64,000 bases of DNA from Brachionus manjavacas (Eukaryota; Rotifera; Eurotatoria; Ploima; Brachionidae), in assembly GCA_019054805.1 (NCBI GenBank), contig JAHQIY010000024.1, positions 496,001-560,000 of the forward strand, read 5' to 3'. A program made the translations under genes and the position numbers. Positions 24,311 to 32,640 of this stretch are shown one piece after another (position 1 is the first letter of the stretch; each line of letters opens with the position of its first letter). Under the pieces are notes generated by a model, which saw only the letters and a program-made list of their open reading frames with translations, searched no databases and was not told the origin of the DNA.

Positions 24311-27033
24311 TGGATGTGTTGAATACTTTAGAAAACCGAAGACTAAAAATATCGTACGAAAAGAGTGTCACACTCTCGAACGAAATTAAATTATTAGGTC
24401 ACATGATTTCGGATCATCAAATTAAACCAGATCCAGACCGATCACAGTGTGTTGAACAAAGACCAAAACCGATCACAGTGAACGATTTACAATCATGGTT
24501 AGGCGCTTCAAATCAGTACAGGAAGTTTATTCCAATGTACGCAGAATTAGCGAAACCTCTTTACGATCTATTGTGTTTAAAAGACGTACCAAAAAATCTT
24601 CGTAAAAAGAATGGTGCAGTCAACGGTAAAAAAGTTTTACTAAATTGGAACCCTGAAGCTGAAGAGAGTTTTGTAAAACTAAAAGAAACGTTGTGTAGTG
24701 ACTTAGTTCTTGCTTTGCCAGATTTTAGTAAACCATTCATTCTTAGTACGGATGCTAGTGAAGATGGTTATGGAGCGGTATTGGAACAATTTATCGATGG
24801 GCAATTAAGACCAATCGCGTACTTTTCGAAAAACTACACACCAACTCAAAAGAAGTATAGTACATCCGAAAAAGAAATGTTGGCTTTGGTAATGGGAATA
24901 GAATACTTCCATCAATGTTTATATGGGATTTTATTCACTGTGAAAACGGATCATCTTCCGTTGACATGGCTCCCCAACAAGAAAAATATACAATCTCGTC
25001 TAGAACGATGGTTCCTTAGACTGTGTATTTATAATTTCGTTATTGAATACAAGCCGGGTAGAGAAAATGTCGTTCCAGATTGGTTGTCAAGACCACCAAC
25101 TGATCAAATCGATGAGAATGATTATTTGGATAACGTAGTCGCTGTTGTAAGTCAAATGTTTGACGAAGAAGAAACACAGGATGATGAAGATGAAATTGAA
25201 TCGAGCGCTTCAGACCAAGACGAAAACGCCATCACAATTGCCAACAATCCAAGTTCAGTCAATATAAACGAATTCCAAAGTTTAAACGAAGAACAGTTAA
25301 AAGACAAAGAAATTCAGTGGATCAAGAATTTAATTCAAACCCACGGTGAAACCAAACCAAAACTTTCGATATTCGAAAATGTAACTCGTCGAATACTCTT
25401 CAAACAATACGACAATTTAATGATCGTTGAAGGTATTTTATATAGAAATAGTGAAGATCGTAATGGATACAAAATCACTCAATTTGTTTTGCCAAAACAA
25501 ATCACTGTGATGATAATTAAACAAGTTCATTCATCGATTTACAATGGTCATTTGGGTAAGTCAAAGACAACTCACAAAATCATCGAGCGTTTTTATAGTC
25601 CGTTCTTAAAAGATGAAATTAAAAATTTCATTAAACATTGCGATGTTTGTCAAAAAACCAAGATCACACAACCAAAACGTCTCGCTGAATTGATGTACCT
25701 CACTCCAACAAATCCAAATGAGCTTATCACAACTGATCTTTCAGGTCCGTTTAAACTCACAATTCGAGGAAACAAACATATTCAGGTGATTGTCGATCAC
25801 TTTTCCAAGTTTGTCGCATTCTTTGCTCTCAAGAACATAAAAGCACCACCTGTTGCGAATAATGCAGTTAACGGTTGGTGTTGCAAATATGGTATTCCTG
25901 GAGCAATTCTGTCGGACGGAGGGAAGCAATATCAATCAAAGTTGTTGGAATTAGTGTATGATCATTTGGATATTAGAAAGTTAAAAACAACGCCATTTCA
26001 TCCTCAATGCGATGGTCAAAGTGAAAGAACAATCAGGACTCTAAAATCGATGATTAGAGCGTATGTTGATGCCGATCAAACTGATTGGGATTTAAATTTA
26101 GAAAAATTAGCATTTGCATATAACACTGCTGTTCACAGTGTTACGAAACAGACTCCTTTCGAAATGATGTTCGGCCGAAGACCAAGACTGCCAATCGACT
26201 TAGTAATTCCAACTCTCGACCAAGTGGATCGTACCCCTATTCTACAAGAATATCAGGTAATAAACGATTTAGGTGTAGTCACAGTGTTGGAAGACATAGA
26301 ACAAAAAATTGAACAAAATGTGCCAATTGTAGCTCACAATTATCTGAATGATTTAAAAACAAAGCTTGAGATTTGTTATGAAGCTGTAAGAACGAACCGA
26401 AATTGTCGAATGGACAAGGCGAAATTGGAGCACGACAGAAAAATTCGTAAATTTGAATACAAAGTAGGTGATTACGTTCTAACCGATCATCCAAAATTAA
26501 AAAAAGGACATTCTCATGGGTTAGCACACAAGTATTATGGACCGTTTGTTATTGTCGGTATCAACGAAAATAAAATTGATTATTTTATTCGCTTAGCTTC
26601 GAGTCCAAGGGCAAAAATTAAACAAATACACAAGAATCGTCTGAAATTTTATTTTCACACTGGTCCATCATTGGAAACGATTAAAGAAGAACATGAAGAT
26701 GAGCATGTTCAATCACACAAAAGAAAGTACAGAAAAGACCCCAATAATCCGCGTTGGACAAAATCCAGTACGAATCCTCGAATCACAGTGAATAGCTCTG
26801 ATGCTGAATCATGTAGCTCAACTGAATCAAGTTCCGCTAGTCTAACTGAGAACGAAGAGATACAAACAAATTCCAAGAGACTAAGCAATCACAGTGATTC
26901 TAGTTCAAATGGGTCTCAAATAAAAAGTACTAAAAAAAGAAAAGTCTTAAAAAAAAACCGCATCCTGAAATCTAACAGTGAACTAAGAAGGTCGACTCGT
27001 CAATCAAAGCCACCTGACCGACTAGTATTTTAA
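24246..27033 (+). CDS. Element A pol: RT end, RNase H, integrase
   Basis: The frame is open from the RT catalytic box (FFDDTIIHS, Tyr of YxDD replaced by Phe as read across the break) to 27033. Domains: RT thumb and connection (IKLLGHMISDHQIKP), RNase H (LSTDASEDGYGAVL, TSEKEMLALVMGIEYF, KTDHLPLTWL), integrase HHCC zinc finger (QVHSSIYNGHLG with HCDVCQKTK), the DDE core (TTDLSGPFK; AILSDGGKQYQSK; DGQSERTIRTLKS), then a basic Ser-rich tail ending QSKPPDRLVF. No chromodomain is seen. All catalytic residues outside the break are intact. Confidence 0.9.
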
Positions 27034-27040
27034 ACTTGTT

Positions 27041-27045
<5 letters not shown>

Positions 27046-27071
<26 letters not shown>

Positions 27072-27227
27072 TTTTTGAGGAGAGGAAACTCAGAAGAACC
27101 TCGTGGTAAGGAGGATATTTCCAGAAGAACCTTATTTAAAGTTTTAATTATCAGACAAAATGGTTGTCGATAATAACAAAGTTTAAAAATTTTAATTTAA
27201 ACATAAATTATAAAATTTTAAAATTCG

Positions 27228-27275
<48 letters not shown>

Positions 27276-27312
27276 TAATTTTAAAAATAAAAAAAAAAAA
27301 AAAAAAAAAAAA
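27046..27312 (+). other. Three long poly(A) tracts between pol and the extra ORF of element A
   Basis: A-tracts of about 26 nt (27046-27071), 39 nt (27233-27271) and 24 nt (27289-27312). The last runs almost into the ATG of the extra ORF, with an A at -3. They may be relics of retro-copied mRNA joints or an A-rich leader aiding internal initiation. Confidence 0.7.
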
Positions 27313-27323
27313 GAAAAACAAAA

Positions 27324-27923
27324 ATGGATAAAATTTTCGACATTTATATCCGGAACATTACAGTTCTTGGAGGGGACCGGAGAAAGACAGCGGAAACCTT
27401 GGAGGTTTTCATAAACAAGGAAGTCATCCGGCAGGGTTTGGACAACAGACTGGGACTCATCGATAATTTGAAAGTCCCAGAGATGTGCAGGGACCACGAC
27501 GGGACAACGTACATCGCGTTCTGTCGGATGGAGAGACCTGACCGACATGGTGAGGCTGTCGAAGTCATGAACAAGATGACATTCGAAGGCCGGAAGCTCC
27601 TGGCTAAGATGAACGATATAGAGTCAGGGGCTGCACAGTGGTCGAAGAAGACAGTTGTGGACCAAGATGGTAGGCCGATCTGGTACCATGCCGAGAAAGC
27701 TAAATACCTCGAGAGGACCAACCACACAATGGAAACGCAAGAACGCCTTATTGTCCACGTTGAGCGCCGATTCCGAGAGGAGCAGGAAGGCAGAAGGAAT
27801 GCCGAAGCTCGCCTAAGACAAGCAGAGGATGAGCTCAACAATGCTAAGGAGACCATCCGTCAACTGGAGGACACTGTGAAGAGCCTACAGGAAGTGTTAG
27901 AAGTCTATGAGCCATCCGGATAG
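27324..27923 (+). CDS. Element A accessory protein, RRM-like fold plus C-terminal coiled coil (199 aa)
   Basis: Complete ATG-to-TAG frame between pol and the 3' LTR, where env or accessory genes lie. Residues 1 to about 95 can be read as an RRM: a first strand IFDIYIRNIT (RNP2-like), a middle helix, then TTYIAFCRMERPDRHGEAVE (RNP1-like strand and helix 2) and FEGRKLLAKM. Residues about 130-195 are a clear coiled coil (RRFREEQEGRRNAEARLRQA, EDTVKSLQEVLEV). No signal peptide or membrane segment, so not an envelope. The codons are much richer in G and C than gag-pol, hinting at separate origin or selection. It contains two CACWGTG motifs (27634, 27872). The RRM call rests on pattern only; an antisense open frame over the same span is a shadow. 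Confidence 0.7.
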   Translation: MDKIFDIYIRNITVLGGDRRKTAETLEVFINKEVIRQGLDNRLGLIDNLKVPEMCRDHDGTTYIAFCRMERPDRHGEAVEVMNKMTFEGRKLLAKMNDIESGAAQWSKKTVVDQDGRPIWYHAEKAKYLERTNHTMETQERLIVHVERRFREEQEGRRNAEARLRQAEDELNNAKETIRQLEDTVKSLQEVLEVYEPSG

Positions 27924-27999
27924 AATTCTGTTTGTTATTTTTATTTTTAAAATTTTTTTGCTGTTATGTGTTTTTTGTTTTTGTTTATCTTTCTTCTTC

Positions 28000-28010
28000 T
28001 AGGGGAAGGT
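28000..28010 (+). promoter_or_regulatory. Polypurine tract of element A
   Basis: TAGGGGAAGGT ends one base before the 3' LTR (which begins TGTTGTAG after an A at 28011). A purine tract here primes plus-strand DNA synthesis in LTR elements. Confidence 0.7.
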
Positions 28011-28011
28011 A

Positions 28012-28347
28012 TGTTGTAGTTCTCTCAATAACTACAACACCGACTCTATTCAACTTACATGTCTATAGTTTCACAGTGCAATACTATGATCTCATGCGCT
28101 TAGCAAGTAATAGTATTTAACACTGTGTAAAATATTAGACATGTGCGATCAGAAGAGATCTCAATTATTATTTCTCTTTATTTGTTTTCTCTTTTCTCTT
28201 TTCTTTATAATTTGTAAAGGCTAGAAGCGGCCACAGTAATTAATAAAGTTTATAAAAGATATTATACTTTCATTTAATTGTCCCTTCCCTTAGGTCTTTA
28301 TCCCAATCTGATTTAAAGACAAGTTAAGCCGTACTTGAACTTTAAAA
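28012..28347 (+). repeat. 3' LTR of element A
   Basis: 336 bp, identical by eye to the 5' LTR; followed by CGAA at 28348-28351, the second copy of the target-site duplication. Confidence 0.95.
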
Positions 28348-28351
28348 CGAA

Positions 28352-28650
28352 GCTAGATGAACATTTGTAAGAGTCGAGTACAAAAACCAAACTGAAGACG
28401 CTAGAGTTCACAAATTATTGATCAAATATTGAAGAATATCCAAGAGACATTTAATATTGGTTAAATGAGCTTAAAAGAGTTATTCAACCAAAATATAATT
28501 AAAAAATGAAATATTGGTGGCTACATATTATTGTAGACAATTATTAAGATTATGAAAAATTAAAATTCAAACCACATGAAAAGTTTTCGGTGGGGACATT
28601 CAAATAATAGAGCCACCACAAAATCTACCAGTAATACTTTTAAAAATAGA
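28352..28650. other. Unassigned AT-rich stretch right of element A
   Basis: No gene recognised. A plus-strand reading contains IXYWLNELKRV-like and KYWWLHIIVDNY-like fragments between stops, so this could be more transposon debris, but no family is assigned. Confidence 0.3.
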
Positions 28651-28654
28651 TAAA

Positions 28655-28925
28655 GAATTGAAAATAGAATACAACGTAATGACTTAAAATTACTTCAAGA
28701 GACGTGGGCTAAAAATTTAAGTGAAATTGGCATGTCACTATATACCAAAGGTTATAATTATAAATTTTAACTAGCATTGAAACGAAATAACATAGGACTA
28801 GCCTCAGCTGGTATCACATTAGTTGCTAAAAAAAAACTTAAAAATCAAAAGCAACTGCTAAGTAACTGATAGAATAGGACTCATTAGACTTCTTATATTA
28901 ACGAAAATTAATGTGTATTTTAAAA
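28655..28925 (+). pseudogene. LINE endonuclease relic, N-terminal half
   Basis: The plus strand encodes NDLKLLQETWAKNLSEIGMS, a stop, then GLASAGITLVAKKKL. The LQETW box followed by a G-G/A-I-x-L-V-x-K segment is characteristic of the apurinic-like endonuclease of LINE elements. The matching C-terminal half appears at 31.64-32.11 kb, so this copy seems split by later insertions. Confidence 0.55.
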
Positions 28926-29156
28926 ACTATGATGGATCTAGTTCTCAAAATTAGAGTTTGAAGTTGTCAATGAAATCTTACAACAAATAGTATTTAGCAA
29001 AACCTGATTTTTTTATGCCATCAAATTCCTATAGGGTTTAAAAAAACCCTAATTATTTCTTATTTAAAACAATAAAAAAGGCATAATAATTTTGTTTTAG
29101 CACATTTATACAAATTTTTTAGATTTTTTTTTTTTCAAAATTTTACAAAAAATTAG

Positions 29157-29345
29157 TGACCGCCCGCCAAAAAAAGTTGGCCGGTTATTTGATCGCCCGT
29201 ATAATTTAGATCGTTTATTTTGGCGGTCAAAAACTTAGACCGTCTAGCTGACCAGCCAAATGACCGCCCGCTTAAAGTTGTGCGGACACGGTCACGGTTT
29301 CTGAAAATTTTGGCCGTTTAAGTATCCGCTTGTACGGATCCCAAC
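29157..29345 (+). repeat. Isolated copy of the 101-bp satellite monomer with a transposon-like end
   Basis: GACCGCCCGCCAAAA...GTTGGCCGGTTA, GATCGCCCGTATAA, ATCGTTTATTTTGGCGGTC and CAGCCAAATGACCGCCCGC follow the order of the satellite at 52.2-64 kb, covering about 1.2 monomers. After it comes unique sequence ending GGATCCCAACACTAA. The reverse complement, TTAGTGTTGGGATCC, resembles the CAGTGTTGGG ends of many hAT elements. So the satellite unit is also found in a dispersed, transposon-like context. Confidence 0.75.
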
Positions 29346-29704
29346 ACTAATAAAAAATATACAAAGAAATTGTACGATACAAATTACAGTGAATTCTCGA
29401 TTATCGAGACTCGTTTGGGAAACAAAAATATTAGTCTCGATAATTTTGTCTCTTTATTCGATATTCGAGACTTTTTCAATTTTAAACAAAAGTCTTTCCA
29501 TTAACATTTTGTCATTGATTATAATATCACTTTGAGCTTGATTGAACCAAATAAACAGACAGCGTTCTAGCTCAGGATGTTAACATTCTATTAAATTCTT
29601 AAATGAAGAATCAGCATCAATTGAAAATGAATACCAAAGAATAAAAGAAATAAAAATGGTGCTTTTAATTATCAATTTTTCGATATAATATAGAATATGT
29701 TATA

Positions 29705-31353
29705 CAGTATGTTGCAAAAGTTTAGAAATTGGTTATTTTATTTATCTTAAATTGTTTATTTGTTGTATTTTACGAAAAATTGAGTGCAAAAGAAAAAAAA
29801 TAAAAGCACTAATTTGTAGAATTTTTTTTCTCTACTATTTGATATATGACACTCGGAATAAAAATAAAATTAACTTTTAGATATTTGTAATGAAAAAACT
29901 TCCTCTAAAAAATAAAAAATAAAAGTCGGTGCAAAAGTTTAGAAATTCGGGTAATCCTAAAGTTTTAGCAACCATTGCTACCTTTTTTCATACCTTTATG
30001 ATTAATTCTTATATAGCTTCTAATTTGATTAAATTGTGCTCTTAAACTGCTTAATATAAATACTCTCCAACTACTTAGGTCCTTTCAAAATAACTTAACC
30101 AAAAAATCTTAATTTTGCCAAAAAATTACCAAAAAATGGGTAAAAAAACGTCTCTAGCCCACAAAAATGGCAGATCGCGGGTCTGCTAAAAAGTGGAGAT
30201 AAAAAGCAAAATGAGATAGCCAACATGTTAGGTGTATCTCCAAAATGTGTCTCTTCAACTAAAAAACGATATGAAGAGACTGGTACTGTGTCTGACCGAA
30301 GCCGTTCTGGTAGACCTCGGAAGTTGACTTTTAGGGATGAAAATTACATTTTTAGAGAGATAAGAAAAGATCCTACATCAAGCTATCAAAAACTCGCCAC
30401 TGATTTTAATTCTAAGACTCAGGAGGTTAGGATAAGTAAGTCTACTGTAATGAGATTTCTCAACAATAAAAAGTTTAGAGTCCCATACAGCGGTCAGAAA
30501 ACCCCTTTTAACTATAAAAGATATACAAAAAAGATATAAGTGGTGTAAACAGAGACTTAATTGGACAGTTAATAATTGGTCAAGAGTTATTTTCAGTGAC
30601 GAGTCCAATTTTGAGGTCTTCAATCGTTAGTCAAGAGTAATCGTAAAAAGGTTTAAAAATGAAAAGTTTCATCCGAAGTTCTGTACACCAAGGTTACAAA
30701 ACGGTGGAGGGTCAGCTGGTATCTGGGGATGCATTTCCTACAAAGGCACTGGTATAAGCAACATTTATACAGGACGAATTAATCAATTTGTCTACAAAGA
30801 CACCTTGGAAAACAACCTTTTACCATCTGTTGAACTGCTATTTGAGCCAGACTACCCTTGGAACTTTCAGCAAGATGGCGCTTCGGCACATACTGCCCAC
30901 TCAGTAAGGGACTGGTTGAAAGAACAGAACATTGAGGTTCTGGCATGGTGTGCCCGTTCACCAGATCTCAACCCAATCGAGAACTTATGGTCATACATGG
31001 ATGCCAAAATGGTAAACACAAAGGTAACCTCTATCGAGCATTTAAAAGAGGTTTTACACAAAGAGTGGTTAAAGATTCCGACTGAGTACGTACAAAAGTT
31101 GATTGAATCTATGCCAAAAAGAGTTTTGGCTTGTTATAAGGCCAAAACTTTTTTTTAATTTATTGTATCCATTTTTTCTTTTGTATTTTTTTTTTCACTT
31201 AATTTTTTTTTTTGATATTATGATCTTGGATTGATGGCAAATAAAAATTTGAAAAAAACACCGCTTTTTTTTTATTTTCCCGCCTATTATATACGCAAAA
31301 ACAATTCTTTTGTTAACGAAAAAAAAAAATTTCTAAACTTTTGCAGCATACTG
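29705..31353 (+). mobile_element. Tc1/mariner element nested in the MITE
   Basis: 1649 bp with 26-bp TIRs starting CAGTATGTTGCAAAAGTTTA (left) and CAGTATGCTGCAAAAGTTTA (right, inverted), one mismatch, flanked by TA. The inner part of the TIR recurs as a direct repeat at about 29933-29953 (GTGCAAAAGTTTAGAAATTC), reminiscent of IR/DR Tc1 elements. Encodes a broken DD34E transposase. Confidence 0.95.
30136..31158 (+). pseudogene. Tc1-type DD34E transposase, broken
   Basis: ATG at 30136 (MGKKTSL), a frame change near 30165, then HTH region (LLKSGDKKQNEIANMLGVSP), GRPRK-type basic hinge (SRSGRPRKLTF), a frameshift near 30530, first catalytic Asp in VIFSDESNF, a TAG near 30628, then a long open stretch with NFQQDGASAHTA (second Asp) and SPDLNPIENLW (Glu). 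Thirty-four residues separate the second Asp from the Glu, so DD34E. Catalytic residues survive, but at least two frameshifts and one stop inactivate it. Confidence 0.92.
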
Positions 31354-31639
31354 TATATAACATATGTTATATATAACATAGAAAATTGACATTTGAAAAA
31401 ATATTCAATAAGACATAATTTAGGTCTCGAAAATTAAGCAAACTTTACATTATTAGTTTTATTATAAAATATAGTCTCGATAATCAATTTTTTTTACGTG
31501 TAAAAGGATTTAAAAAATTCGGGAAACAAAAATTTACATAAAAAGTCTCGAGTCTCGATAATCGAGAATTCACTGTAGATTAATAGAGTAAGATTTAAAG
31601 TTTTTGCCCTTCATTAAAACATTTATGACAAAGAGCTTT

Positions 31640-32110
31640 TGTTAATTGCTCTTTATTGAAACGAAAATTGTTCAAGAAATATTAATTGTCGGACACTTAT
31701 ATACAGATATTACTCGTTTTGATACAAATTCGATAAAATTACGTTACTTTAAAAGGAAAAAATGATCCAAATAAAATTATATTCTGGAGGAGCAAGAAAT
31801 TTAATTTCCGTACTCAAGGAGAAATAAAGATGTTTTCAATAGGAGTTGGATAGATCATGTTGCAAGTCATATTAAAAGCAAAATGATTCGAACTGCTAAA
31901 GTTATCAAGATTACAAATAATTGCAGTGATCACAATGTAATTATTTAATTTGTCATTTTTTGTCATTGTTGATTACCAAAAACTAAACCGTATTGATCCT
32001 TTTAAAGAGCGAAAAAGTTATGATGCACCAAAAATCAAGCTCAATGAGCTGACTCTAAAACAAATTCGTAAATATTGGCCGAGTTCTTTGAAAAATCTTT
32101 CTTTGTTTTA
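31640..32110 (+). pseudogene. LINE endonuclease relic, C-terminal half
   Basis: Plus-strand frames with stops encode DPNKIIFWRSKKFNFRTQGE, then NRSWIDHVASHIKSKM and NNCSDHNVII. The S/W-x-IDH and SDH boxes close the LINE endonuclease domain. It continues the half at 28.66-28.92 kb; the satellite-like fragment and MITE/Tc1 lie between. Confidence 0.5.
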
Positions 32111-32119
32111 GAAAAAATT

Positions 32120-32640
32120 CTTAAAATTTAAAATTAGAGAAATTTTTTTTTTACAGATAACTTCCCTAAATAATTTCACAACATAAATTCTAAAATTTAA
32201 AAAAAAGAAAAAGATTCTAAATACTAATATTTTGAAACAAATAACGTAATTATTCGTGTTGAGTGACATGTCACTGTAGAATCTTTTACATGTTAAAACA
32301 GCTTGCCACTAAAAAGTAAAACTTTTAAAGACAAATCACGCCAAACTTATAATTACGTTAATTTATTTAAATAAGTTCAAAATCAAATTAGAACCCACTC
32401 TAGAAAATAATTTTTTCAAATTTTAATTCCGATTCGATTTTTTCTACTGAGAAAATATCACTTTTATTTTGTAAAATTAATGAAATATAAGACAAAATCT
32501 ATGACACTTTTTTGATCCAAAGTAATTTAAAAATTAAAGAGTATAATTTGAAACAAATTTAACTTTATAACAATCTCCTATTTTTGTTCAACATATTTGA
32601 AAAATTAACTAAATAAAATTAGAGTCACACTGCGCTTTAA
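32120..32640. promoter_or_regulatory. AT-rich region upstream of SF3B3
   Basis: About 500 bp with no coding signal between the LINE relic and the SF3B3 start codon. It presumably holds the promoter; no specific element is recognised. Confidence 0.3.

Larger units (their letters stand above)
21230..28347 (+). mobile_element. Full-length Ty3/gypsy LTR retrotransposon, element A
   Basis: A 7.1-kb element bounded by two 336-bp LTRs that I read as identical, with a CGAA duplication, a primer-binding-site candidate, gag, a PR-RT-RNase H-integrase pol, an extra ORF of 199 codons, and a polypurine tract. Identical LTRs indicate a recent insertion. Two one-base breaks (within gag near 22476-22481 and in RT near 24240-24245) both fall in 6-base homopolymers. 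The element carries about 20 copies of CACAGTG/CACTGTG. It interrupts a region of older transposon debris. Confidence 0.95.
29387..31575. mobile_element. MITE with 27-bp perfect TIRs and TA duplication, split by a Tc1 element
   Basis: Left end CAGTGAATTCTCGATTATCG...ACTCG (29387-29413) is the exact inverted complement of the right end (31549-31575). Both ends are flanked by TA (29385-29386 and 31576-31577). The CAGTG...CTCGATTATCG wording resembles pogo/Tigger ends. Without the inserted Tc1 it would be about 540 bp with no coding capacity. Confidence 0.85.

Noticed and set aside
27344-27856. 170-codon open frame on the minus strand opposite the element A accessory ORF
   Set aside because: Fully antisense to a better supported frame. 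Its Ser/Leu-rich composition is typical of the antisense of a charged GC-rich gene.
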